A stretch of 33,618 bases of DNA, from positions 1 to 33,618 of the forward strand of contig JANBPK010001120.1 in assembly GCA_027579435.1 (NCBI GenBank), written 5' to 3'. Of this stretch, positions 1-9,164 are shown one piece after another. The stretch is from Candolleomyces eurysporus (taxonomy: Eukaryota; Basidiomycota; Agaricomycetes; Agaricales; Psathyrellaceae). How positions within the stretch are numbered: position 1 is the first letter of the stretch; each line of letters opens with the position of its first letter. Below the pieces are notes generated by a model. That model worked only from the letters and a program-made list of their open reading frames with translations, was not told the DNA's origin and did not search any database. Both the position numbers and the translations under genes were made by a program.

Positions 1-1560
1 TTGTCCCTACTATAGAAATTTGAAATGAAAGCCAAGACCCAGCGTATATAGCTTCAGGGGCTATAATGGTTCCAATCGGTACAAACTGCTCAACAGGTGA
101 TCACAAATTCTGTCCCGTCACTCTCCAACCTCCAACACGTCTCGAAAAGACTGCCACAATTGACCAAATCAACGCGTTCCTCAATCTCCAGGACGTGTAA
201 CCTTGCGATGTGGCAATTAATTTTCCGATAGACACGGTCCTTGGGCATGCTGCCTCCCGCTAGGCATATTCCGAGGCCTCAAGGACTCGGGTACTTGCAC
301 CCTGAAGCCGAGTTGTGCACGAATCACAAAGCCACGTGCTATTTTGATGACTGTCCCTCACTTGCTACCACCCTGTTTCTTGAACGCCTCTAATAATTAT
401 AAACATGTTGCCCTTCCTTTATTGTTGCTTATTGGTTGAAAAGCCAATTCATAATTGAGGGGTCAAAAAAGGCTAGGAGAAAGTGGTGTAAAGGCCTCGG
501 AATTGCTGCTCAAAGCGACGGCCGCTAACACCTGCCACCAGGTCCCGAGAATGGATGTTTGTTCGCCAACGCACTGCCTGGGCTCGAGGAGTGACGCCAG
601 CGGCCGTAAGACAAGCTCTTCCTCCGATTCGACCTTGCAAAATTCAAATGTCTCACCATACGCTGTTCAGCGCTCCGGGATGATCAACGTGTCATCAGGT
701 GAAGGCGATGAAAGTGGAAGGCAGATTGGGCGATGCGAGACCCGGCTCGAGATTGAAGTGATGGTGAACGAGGCAGACTTTCTAGATTCCCCTATACCCA
801 TCCCTTGCAAAAAGGGGCGCCAGCTTGGAGAAAATGTTGTTGCAGTCGACAAATGCGGGATCCGCATCTACGATTGGGGGGNAGGCGATTGTAGAATTGA
901 GTGTCAAAAGTGGATAGCATCATTTGAGGTGAGATGATGGAGGACCGGAACATGGCCCCTGGAATGAGTGAAGGGCAAAGGGTTCACCTGTCCCAGTCAA
1001 TGTTATACACACCAATCCATCAACCCGTTGTAATACGGTATCATTTAATTAGAAATCTAGTCAGCGCTAAATGCAGAACTTCTCTCAGGTGACCACACTA
1101 TCTGGGGCGTTTCTGAGCATCCCAGCTCACTAAGCGTGTATACATTGTCATGGCCGCTTTGGTAGGCACGGTATGCCCAACCAGAACTTCAGCGCTTACC
1201 GCTTAGAAAGGTGTCAAGATCACCAAATTAGGCAATATTAGTGCTTCAGATCTAGAATGACTCAGTCCGATGAGAACGCACCTGCGACCAGCCTACGACC
1301 TCAGGTCTGAGATCCGACGGTGGCGTTCATACCATTGCCCCCGATTTGTGTAGATTGTGTGGAATAGCTGTAAAATTTGAATCTGATGCTTTTAATATTT
1401 CAATGTTTGTTTGTGACGCTCCAAATATCCAATAGCGAACAAGGTGAAATCTGGTCTATTGTTTTCGTGATAGCTTGAAAGTCATTTAAAATGGGATTCC
1501 TTCGCATTCATATCTTCATAGCCGAGTTCAGCTCCTCAGGACCAAGGATTTACTTCGACG
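1..1560. other. Unassigned 5' region, no supported gene
   Basis: I see no recognisable gene here. An open frame on the plus strand at 455-937 codes for a Ser-rich stretch and then a more ordered part (around the residues DFLDSPIPIP and KCGIRIYDW). It has no convincing start, flanking exons or family resemblance, and it contains an N at 882 next to a G run. It could be an exon of an unknown gene or chance. The rest is AT-balanced non-coding sequence leading up to the DUF4436-like gene start at 1561. Confidence 0.4.
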
Positions 1561-1595
1561 ATGCTCAACGACTTTGCACGACGTTTTGGCGCCAT

Positions 1596-1600
1596 CACAG
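1596..1600. repeat. Target-site duplication (left copy)
   Basis: CACAG directly before the 5' LTR matches CACAG directly after the 3' LTR at 7641-7645. A 5 bp duplication is normal for Ty3/gypsy integrases. Confidence 0.93.
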
Positions 1601-1837
1601 TGTAACGAAGTTCCACAGCATATCCTTACATACGGACACACATCACGATCACATGACGACTGCTCCCATATATATAGTAGACAGACGCGACTCTTGCTAG
1701 CTTATCCTTTCTTTCACCTTCATCTTTGCGTCTCCTCCGTCTTGTAACATCTCGAGACCTCCTCCGAATACACGTCGATCTAACGGACCTTGATTGTGAG
1801 TATCTCTTAGTGTAGCCGTCTTGAGAGACGGCTTCCA
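1601..1837 (+). repeat. 5' LTR
   Basis: 237 bp, starting TGTAACG and ending GGCTTCCA. A TATATATA box at 1669-1676 probably sets the U3/R boundary a few tens of bases downstream. A splice-donor-like GTGAGTAT lies at about 1796. Both features recur in the 3' copy. Confidence 0.95.
1669..1676 (+). promoter_or_regulatory. TATA box in 5' LTR
   Basis: TATATATA in the middle of the LTR, the expected position for the element's own promoter. The same box is at 7472-7479 in the 3' LTR. Confidence 0.6.
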
Positions 1838-1902
1838 CTTTTTTTTCCGTTCCAATCAACGTGTACCCCCCCCCNTATCACTTTCATTCCCTTTTGGTGA
1901 AC

Positions 1903-2015
1903 GGCGACCTCGCCAATCACGCATATTTGCCACATCGCCCGTAGCGATATCTGTTTCCGTTACATCGCCATTAGGCGATCCTCCTCATTTTGCTTCCGTA
2001 CCCGCGCTTAAGGCG
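1903..2015 (+). repeat. Array of four small hairpins in the retroelement leader
   Basis: Short perfect inverted repeats with 4-5 nt loops: GGCG/CGCC at 1903-1914, ATCGC/GCGAT at 1934-1948, ATCGCC/GGCGAT at 1964-1979, and a weaker CGC/GCG at 2005-2015. They start about 30, 30 and 41 nt apart and are embedded in partly similar pyrimidine-rich spacers, like a diverged tandem repeat. They lie between the 5' LTR and gag. The role is unknown; RNA packaging or dimerisation is a guess. Confidence 0.5.
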
Positions 2016-2145
2016 AAAAAGACCGATTAAGATGGGTAGAACACCACTAGGCTTCTTCCCCACTGCCCTACCGTTACCGTATCGTTTTCGTTATATTCCC
2101 CAATCGGAGCGTCCCGCTAATCTTCTCGCGAAGATACTAGCTAAG

Positions 2146-4353
2146 ATGGCTCCGAATACTCGCCGATCAGCTAGAAATGGAACCGCTGAACCGAACACGG
2201 TCCTTACGGGTGACGCAGTAGATGCGGATCCCCAAGGAGAACCGTCACTGTCTGACGAAGACTCGCCCTTGACCGACTTGTCGGGCGACAAAGAAACTGT
2301 CGATTCCCAAATCATTCCCCCCCGCCATTCCCCCCNACCAAGCCCGAATTGTCCTCCTCTGATTGCGAATCTTCTTCTGATTCTGGCTCCGATTCTGACG
2401 ATTGCCTCGCCCAGACTATTCCTATGGGCAGCTCCAACATCGCCACTATCACCATCAGCGGACATGGAAAACGCCCCAGTGTCTCCTCTGGCGACTTGAC
2501 ACCTGCCGTCTTACTCGAATTCGCCCAATACTGCCGCAGTTACTTCGACGAGAAGGATATCCCAGAGGAAGGACGGGTCGCAAGGCCTGTCCTCTTCTGT
2601 TTCAAAGATGTCCGTATCTCAACGTATGTTTCCGCCAACCAGTCGGTGCTGGGCGCACTCACGTTCGACGCATTCCTGAATCGTATCCGCGACAACTTCC
2701 TGCCGCATGACTGGGCCGACACACTGCGAGCCGACATCTTCCGTGCCACACAGGGTAGAGATCAACCGTGGAGGGACTACGCGAACAAGGTTGCTCGGGA
2801 CAACGCTCTCCTTACCTTATCGGATGACGGCGCCCTGCCCGAATCCAGGATCATGGAGCAGCTAAAGTCAAACATGTCCGAGCACCTGCGTTCGAAGCTC
2901 CGCCCCATCACCATTCCCAAAACGATCCAGATCGGTGGCGAAGAGGTTGCAATTCCCCTGCTCCAATGGACCGAGTTCATCGCTCGGTATGACGATGATC
3001 TTCGCTTCGAACTCAAGCGAGCTCGGGAAATTGCTGACGACGTGCACCGCAACGCTAAACGCCAGAACACCGGCTCCTCCTCCTCCGCCTCCAATGACCG
3101 TCGCTCTCGCCCTGCCGGATCTGCCCCCAAGGCCGGTCGCCTCCCTGCGCTCACCGAAAACGAAATCAAACTTCTGAACGAGCATCAAGGCTGTCGAAAG
3201 TGCCGTGAATTTTACGCCGGTCACTACTCGAAGACGTGCACCGGAAACTTCCCCTCGGCCACTGGCTACACAGAACTGACGTTAGCCAAGGCATTGGAAG
3301 CCAAAAAGAAGTCGAATGCTAAGAGCTCCGGCTCGACGACTGTCCGCGCTGCTGCTATTGCCACCCTCCCCGACTCCGATGATGAAGAACCGGTCGTCAC
3401 CGCTGCCGCTGTCAACACGATCACGCCTAAGAAGAATCGTGTCCATCTGCCTGCCCGCAAGGAGTTGTTGGGACGATGGGATATGACTGGACAGTTGTAC
3501 AACGACGTGAGTGACCCCGTTCCAGTCGAGAACTTATACTGGGATGCTCATGTTTTTGGTGTTGACGAATTCCCCACCCCGGTCACTACAATGCTTGACA
3601 ATGGTGCAGGATTAGTCCTGATCGACGACGACTGGGCTACTACACTTGGCCTCCGACGATTTCCCTTGCGAAACCCTCCCACTATCGGCGCGGCCTTCAC
3701 CTCTAATGCCTCTGCTGTTCCTTCCCACTTTGTACGCCTCTCTGTTACCTCTGTAGACCACGCATGGACGTCCTCGGTTGTAAACGCGGTAGTTGTCAAA
3801 AATCTCTGTGTACCGATCCTCCTCGGTTTACCTTTTCTTGTCGAAAATGAAATTATTGTTGATCATTCTGCTCGTACGGCGATCGCAAAGAATAACAATT
3901 ACGACCTTCTGAATGGCCTCAGACAGTCCCCGTTGAATCGATTGACTTCCCTACTGGTCAACCGACAGAAACACACGCCGCGCTCACGTATTCTACAGCT
4001 CAGGAACGACTGGGCAAACATGTTGACGGAGCTACTGCAGCGAACCGCACACCGTCGTTTAGCTCTTCGTGGCCTGAGTGGCTCGCGTTGCAGGAATGCT
4101 GCCATTGCGGCGGTTAACAAAATTGTCAGAGATAAGGCGGCGGCAATACAGCGTGCCGAACTTGAACAGCGGCTCCTGAGGGAGTACGAGGATGTATTCT
4201 CCCCTCCATCTTCCGTTGAGAACTTGCCGTCGGACGTACATGCTAGGATACGGCTCAAGGACCCGAATTGGTCCATGCCGTCCCGCACCTATAGCTGCCC
4301 TCGCAAATACAGGGACAAGTGGAAGGAACTTATTGAGGAGCATTTGGCTGCTC
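2146..4353 (+). CDS. gag-pro: Retroelement Gag and protease region
   Basis: The likely start is ATG 2146 (context AAGATGGCT, protein MAPNTRRSARNG). The N-terminal part is Ser/Asp-rich and acidic. The frame then changes at the C run with an N near 2335 and continues from about 2340 to 4353. The central part is capsid-like (FDAFLNRIRDNFLP, HDWADTL). It is followed by a Cys-His box, C-x2-C-x6-H-x4-C (CRKCREFYAGHYSKTC, about 3192-3240), which is longer than the usual CX2CX4HX4C knuckle. The protease is recognised from MLDNGAGLVLID around 3592-3625; the usual D-S/T-G-A active site has Asn in place of Ser/Thr. The region runs on through KDPNWSMPSRTY, the lead-in to RT. The frame change at 2335 may be a homopolymer sequencing error, because the bases there are ambiguous. 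Confidence 0.8.
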
Positions 4354-7251
4354 GGTCGTATCCGGCCATCCTCATCCCCCTTCGCTTCCCCATCGTTTGT
4401 GATCCCGAAGGCGGATCCCACTGCGAAGCCACGTTGGGTCAATGACTATCGAGTGCTAAACGCGAATACTGTGCCTGACCGATACCCACTGCCTCGGGTG
4501 GACGACATCCTCGCTGATATCGCGCGGGGAAAAATTTTCTCGGTATTCGACATGACGAATGCATTCTTTCAGACACGCATGCACCCCGATGATGTGGAGC
4601 TGACAGCTGTCAGCACGCCCTGGGGTTCCTTCGACTGGCTGGTTATGCCAATGGGGTTGCGGAATGCACCGTCAATCCACCAACGACGCATTGCACGGGC
4701 TCTCGCCCCTTTCCTCGGTAAATTTGTCCACGTCTATCTTGACGACATTGTTATCTTTTCGGACTCAATTGAGGAGCATGTACAACATCTACACGATATT
4801 CTGAGCGCTCTCCGGGAGCACCGACTGTCTTTAAACCCTAAAAAGACGTGTCTCTTCCGTGACGAGATCCACTTCCTGGGACATGTCATTTCAGCTGAGG
4901 GTGTCCGGCCGGATGGACAGAAAGTCGAGAAAATCAAGCACTGGCCTATTCCGAAATCAGCGACTGAAGTCCGCCGCTTCCTTGGACTGGTTCGGTACTT
5001 GGCGAATTTCTTGCCGAACCTCGCCTCGCACACGGAAGTCCTCTTCCGTCTAACAACAAAGGATTGTGATGCAGAGTTTCCTGAATGGACCCCTGATCAC
5101 CAGAGGGCTTTTGAAGGCATCAAGGAGCTGGTAATGGGCGCTGAATGTCTGACAACGATTGACCATGGAAATCCGGGCACTAACAAGATATACTTGACAA
5201 CGGATGCCTCCAATACGCGCTCTGGCGCCATATTATCCTTTGGGCCTTCCTGGGAGACCGCTAGACTGGTGGCCTTTGATTCTGCACCGTTTAAAGGAGC
5301 CCAGCTGCATTATCCCATCCACGAAAAGGAAATGCTGGCTGTCATGCGCGCTCTAGTCAAGTGGCGCTCGGACCTGATCGGAGAACCTTTTTTCATTTAC
5401 ACCGACCACCGTACCTTGGAAAACTTTGATGGGCAGAAGGACCTATCCGGCCGTCAACAACGCTGGATGGAATACCTCTCCCAGTTTGATGGAAAATTCG
5501 TGTACGTTAAAGGCACTGACAACACGGTTGCCGACGCCCTGTCGCGGACAGAATTGATTGACAGCAGCAATCTAGCTGAACAGATCGCTACAGAATTTGA
5601 CCTCTGGGACGACCGTTCAGTTTCTGACGTGCCGTTGTTGAGGCCGTCTACTGATTCACCATTAATGGCGGCAACAGTTATCCGAGATTGCGTCGCTACA
5701 CCATGTGCCACACCCATTTCGCTGGCCGCCGCAGTCGTGGATGACCGCAAGTCTATCAAGCTGTCGGTTGACAAAGACTTCATTCAGAAAATGATCCAGG
5801 GTTACACAGTGGATCCATGGTGCCAAAAATTGGCCGATGCCGCCGAGGGTATACAAGCTCTCTGCAGTCGGGATGGCCTGTGGTACTTGAATGACCGCCT
5901 ATTGGTACCCGATGCTCCTGGACTGCGTGAAACAGTTTTTCAGATGGCACATGACGCGCTGGGCCATTTCGGTTTCCAGAAGGCATATGAAGCACTGCGC
6001 GACGACTTCTATTGGCCGAACATGCGCCGAGATCTGGAAAAGGGTTATATCGCCGGGTGTGAACCATGCCAGAGGAACAAATCACCCACTGTGCGCCCCG
6101 CAGGCCCACTCCACCCCCTGCCGGTACCGGATGCGCGCTTTACGTCGGTTGCGATTGATTTTGTTGGACCGTTGCCTGTCGATAAAGGACTCGATTGTGT
6201 GGTCACTATGACCGATCGCTTGGGTGCCGATGTGAAGCTTGTGCCGTGCAAGTCCACCGTGACCGCTCAAGAATTCGCTGAGATATTCTTCGACCATTGG
6301 TACTGCGACAACGGCTTACCCTTAGAGATTGTGTCAGACCGTGACAAGCTGTTCACGTCGAAGTTCTGGAAAACCCTCCATACCTTGACAGGTGTTAAAC
6401 TGAAGATGTCTTCGGCATTCCATCCGCAGACGGACGGCTCTAGTGAACGTACCAATAAGACGGTAATTCAGGCGTTACGCTACCACGTCGAGCGTGACCA
6501 GAAGGGTTGGGTTAAAGCTCTCCCCAAGGTCCGGTTTGATATCATGAATTCCATCAACAGCTCCACCGGATTTTCACCTTTCCAGCTTAAGTCTGGTTTT
6601 TCTCCTCGTGTCATACCCCCATTCTCCCTCAGCGACAACCCGATTCCTCCCTCTTCGGAACTCGACTTGGCCCTCGCAACACTCGAGCGTTTGCGTATTG
6701 ACGTCCTGGACGCTCAAGACAACCTCCATCGCGCGAAGATCAACCAAGCCAAGGCTACGAACAAACACAGGAACCCAGACCCGCATTTCCAGGTTGGCGA
6801 CAAGGTGTTGCTGTGCACGAAGAACCGGCGGAGAGAATACTTAGCTGGCGATGCGCGGAGGACCGCTAAGTTCATACCTAGATTTGATGGCCCTTATCGT
6901 GTTGTGAAAGCTTTTGCTGATACCTCCTCGTATACCCTAGATCTGCCGGCATCATCAAACATCTTCCCTACTTTTCACGTCTCTCAACTAAAACCCTTCA
7001 TTGCCAACGACTCACAAAACTATCCCTCACGAGAACACGCTCGTCCTGGTCCCATCATGACCTCGGAAGGCGCCGAAGAATGGTGGATTGACAAGATCAT
7101 CGACTCACGTCGGCGGGGCAGAGGATGGCGTTACCTCGTCAGGTGGAGAGGGTACGGTCCAGAAGACGACGAATGGCTGCCCGGAAAAGACCTTGAAGAG
7201 TGCGAAGCCTTGGATATTTGGCAAGCGGCCCATCCCCAGGACTATGTATAA
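4354..7251 (+). CDS. pol: Retroelement RT - RNase H - integrase - chromodomain polyprotein
   Basis: An open frame, shifted by one base from the Gag-protease frame, runs to the stop at 7249-7251. Reverse transcriptase: RPSSSPFASPSF, PRWVNDYR, DMTNAFFQ and the catalytic YLDD at 4735-4746. RNase H: Asp in LTTDASN (5203), Glu in HEKEMLAV, Asp in YTDHRTL. Integrase: the N-terminal zinc site has His in HDALGH (5950) and C-E-P-C at 6058-6069. The catalytic triad is Asp 6157, Asp 6337 and Glu 6445, a DDX35E spacing. C-terminal chromodomain (about 7076-7230): EEWWIDKIID, YLVRWRGYGPEDDEW; in chromoviruses this guides integration into chromatin. All catalytic residues are present. What blocks a single gag-pol frame is the one-base shift near 4350, inside a normally continuous RT entry motif. 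Confidence 0.9.
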   Translation, partial: GRIRPSSSPFASPSFVIPKADPTAKPRWVNDYRVLNANTVPDRYPLPRVDDILADIARGKIFSVFDMTNAFFQTRMHPDDVELTAVSTPWGSFDWLVMPMGLRNAPSIHQRRIARALAPFLGKFVHVYLDDIVIFSDSIEEHVQHLHDILSALREHRLSLNPKKTCLFRDEIHFLGHVISAEGVRPDGQKVEKIKHWPIPKSATEVRRFLGLVRYLANFLPNLASHTEVLFRLTTKDCDAEFPEWTPDHQRAFEGIKELVMGAECLTTIDHGNPGTNKIYLTTDASNTRSGAILSFGPSWETARLVAFDSAPFKGAQLHYPIHEKEMLAVMRALVKWRSDLIGEPFFIYTDHRTLENFDGQKDLSGRQQRWMEYLSQFDGKFVYVKGTDNTVADALSRTELIDSSNLAEQIATEFDLWDDRSVSDVPLLRPSTDSPLMAATVIRDCVATPCATPISLAAAVVDDRKSIKLSVDKDFIQKMIQGYTVDPWCQKLADAAEGIQALCSRDGLWYLNDRLLVPDAPGLRETVFQMAHDALGHFGFQKAYEALRDDFYWPNMRRDLEKGYIAGCEPCQRNKSPTVRPAGPLHPLPVPDARFTSVAIDFVGPLPVDKGLDCVVTMTDRLGADVKLVPCKSTVTAQEFAEIFFDHWYCDNGLPLEIVSDRDKLFTSKFWKTLHTLTGVKLKMSSAFHPQTDGSSERTNKTVIQALRYHVERDQKGWVKALPKVRFDIMNSINSSTGFSPFQLKSGFSPRVIPPFSLSDNPIPPSSELDLALATLERLRIDVLDAQDNLHRAKINQAKATNKHRNPDPHFQVGDKVLLCTKNRRREYLAGDARRTAKFIPRFDGPYRVVKAFADTSSYTLDLPASSNIFPTFHVSQLKPFIANDSQNYPSREHARPGPIMTSEGAEEWWIDKIIDSRRRGRGWRYLVRWRGYGPEDDEWLPGKDLEECEALDIWQAAHPQDYV

Positions 7252-7390
7252 TTCTTCACCTTCTTCTTCGGCCAGCCGGTAGCTTTTGTCCCACTGGGTT
7301 TTGACGCACCCGTGCTGAGCATTTTAGCATTATTATCTCCTTTGATTGTTATCTGTGATTTTTTTCAGTTGTCTGTTTCTCTTTTTTTTT

Positions 7391-7403
7391 ACGACGGGAG
7401 TAG
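7391..7403 (+). promoter_or_regulatory. Candidate polypurine tract
   Basis: The bases just before the 3' LTR read ACGACGGGAGTAG, moderately purine-rich after a long T run. This is the expected position for the plus-strand primer, but the tract is interrupted, so the call is tentative. Confidence 0.4.
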
Positions 7404-7640
7404 TGTAACGAAGTTCCACAGCATATCCTTACATACGGACACACATCACGATCACATGACGACTGCTCCCATATATATAGTAGACAGACGCGACTCTTGC
7501 TAGCTTATCCTTTCTTTCACCTTCATCTTTGCGTCTCCTCCGTCTTGTAACATCTCGAGACCTCCTCCGAATACACGTCGATCTAACGGACCTTGATTGT
7601 GAGTATCTCTTAGTGTAGCCGTCTTGAGAGACGGCTTCCA
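7404..7640 (+). repeat. 3' LTR
   Basis: 237 bp, identical by eye to the 5' LTR. Its TATATATA box (7472-7479) lies about 210 bp upstream of the intact remainder of the host DUF4436-like gene. No ATG occurs between that box and 7683, so this LTR is well placed to serve as the host gene's promoter and leader. Confidence 0.95.
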
Positions 7641-7645
7641 CACAG
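7641..7645. repeat. Target-site duplication (right copy)
   Basis: CACAG directly follows the terminal CA of the 3' LTR and matches the left copy at 1596-1600. Removing the element plus one copy restores an open first exon of the host gene. Confidence 0.93.
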
Positions 7646-9164
7646 CCGTGTTTGGCTTTTCTCCAGCAGAGGACGGCCCTCGATGGCAGATGCGACGCTT
7701 CCTCACGTTGTCAATTCTACTCGTGTTCTGTTCATCGACTGTTATGATTGGGGCAGCTTCCCTCATGAAGGTGAAAGAGACATCCGGTCAAGCACCTTCT
7801 ATGAGCACAACCGATGCAACTCTTTCGAAAGATGTAAGTCCCTACAGCTACATATGCCGATCGTGTCTAAAGGAATGTCAAAATTACCAGGTTGAAGTGT
7901 TTGTGAACGTCGTCTCGGTGAGCCCTGACAGCGGCACAATCACCATAGACTGGTATCCTCGCCTGGCATCTGCGCAGTTGCGACCTTGCTCCGAGCAACT
8001 CGCAAATCCAAAAATCCGAGAATTCTATGTTCCATCGTAATAAGCTCTCTGCAAAGCTTTCCCTCCTCCTTCAATTGCTGACTGCGTTTTTATAGTTGCT
8101 TACGTGATATCTCTAGTCCGGGGTCGAGTTTCCCCTTGTCCCCGTCCGAGCCACTATTCACCCTCAACAACAGCATCCAATGTATGGGCGGAGTATCTGA
8201 TCCTTGTGATTCGTTCCGAACGGTGACAAAGCTCCTCGGATCGATGCAAAGGATCACACAAAGAGCCCAGTTCTCAAGCCTACAGAGTTATCCCTTTGAC
8301 AGGTTTGAAGGACCTAGATCGAGTCGATCCACTTTGACTCACAAACTCCTCGCAGATATTTCGCCCCTTTGACCATTTTCGTGAAGAATCCGTTAACCGG
8401 AAGATCCCAAACGCCTGTGATCAAAAAGTTTCTTGGGGTAGTTGTGTAAGTCGATTGTTTCGAAAACACGCCTTGTGTCTCAATATTGACAAGGTTCGTG
8501 GGCTAGGAATTTCGAAATAACGCTTGAACGAAGCATTTCTAGTCCCAACAGCGATGGGAACTCCCAGCTTGTAATGTATCTTCTCATAAGGCGATCCAAA
8601 GCAGTTCAAGGATTCGTTGTGGCTACTGCCATCACCAACTGTACGGTGTTGGTCTCTCGCGTGCCAATCTCATGATCACTCACTTCCTTTAACATAGGGC
8701 TAGCTACGACGGCCTTTCTCGTAATCTTGGCCGCAACAATGGTCTATCCTCACTACGAAATTTATTCTGAAATGTTTGTTATTCCAATCGGAGCCTTGTT
8801 CGCATTCACTAGTATTCGAGCCAATTTGCCAGGTGCTCCTGGTGGTTTCGGTAAGCCACTCGGTAGGTTGCGGCATTCCAAGTAGCTCAACCGTTCTTCC
8901 ACATTGAATTCCAGGAACAACTCTGGGTGAGCATGTATTATCACCCCACCATCCGCCGTTCAAGCTGACGCCAAATTCAGACATGTTCTCTATTCTTCCT
9001 GTCCTCATCATTATGTCATTCTGTGTAGGTACGGGTCTGGGCCGTGTGGGTGGGCGCTAATTCGTCACCTATTCCAGAGCTTTGCCTTACTTCTCATCGT
9101 TCTGTATCGAAGAATATCACAAATCACCGGTGCTTTTATCAATTGTAGGCTATTTTTCTCATGA

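Larger units (their letters stand above)
1601..7640 (+). mobile_element. Ty3/gypsy chromovirus-type LTR retrotransposon, complete, recent
   Basis: The element has 237 bp LTRs that are identical by eye, TG...CA ends, and a 5 bp target duplication CACAG (1596-1600 and 7641-7645). Order of coding parts: Gag with zinc knuckle, protease, reverse transcriptase, RNase H, integrase, chromodomain. RT-RH-IN order plus a C-terminal chromodomain defines a Ty3/gypsy chromovirus (Metaviridae). Identical LTRs imply recent insertion, since both copies start identical. It is not fully open: the frame changes once near the start of RT (about 4350) and once at a C run near 2335. I find no tRNA-complementary primer site directly after the 5' LTR, so a self-priming or unusual primer is possible. 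Confidence 0.95.
1561..9164 (+). pseudogene. DUF4436-like membrane protein gene, first exon split by an LTR retrotransposon
   Basis: If the retroelement is removed between 1600 and 7646, the first exon reads from ATG 1561 through 7833 without a stop; an in-frame TAG lies just upstream at 1519. Proposed exons: 1561-1600 with 7646-7833, 7891-8036, 8096-8302, 8356-8445, 8507-8640, 8698-8850, 8915-8926 (12-nt microexon), 8981-9024 and 9078-9164. All introns are 53-64 nt with GT-AG ends. From the internal ATG at 7690 they join to 338 aa without a stop; the uninterrupted allele would be about 28 residues longer. Visible features are an N-terminal hydrophobic segment (RRFLTLSILLVF), a central soluble part with SLQSYPFDRY, then three further membrane segments with TNWLATTAFLVILAATM, the signature LPGAPGGFG, and FSILPVLIIMSF. 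This pattern matches the fungal DUF4436 membrane family as I remember it; its biochemical function is unknown. Everything downstream of the insertion looks intact, so a shortened protein may still be made. Confidence 0.68.

Noticed and set aside
1626..1859. Minus-strand Arg-rich open frames inside both LTRs
   Set aside because: They are the same LTR sequence read antisense, with low-complexity composition and no family; the near-identical reading only confirms LTR identity.
4192..4347. N-terminal extension of the RT frame upstream of the frame switch
   Set aside because: Its translation is unlike any retroelement protein, while the other frame over the same bases gives the conserved RT lead-in; real RT sequence starts at about 4354.
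4348..4356. Programmed ribosomal frameshift between protease and RT
   Set aside because: No slippery heptamer or obvious downstream structure is visible, and the shift falls inside a conserved motif; kept only as a possibility in the findings.
7624..7689. Start of the DUF4436-like protein within the 3' LTR at a TTG codon
   Set aside because: The non-ATG start lies in transposon sequence; the first in-frame ATG after the LTR is 7690 and the original start is 1561.
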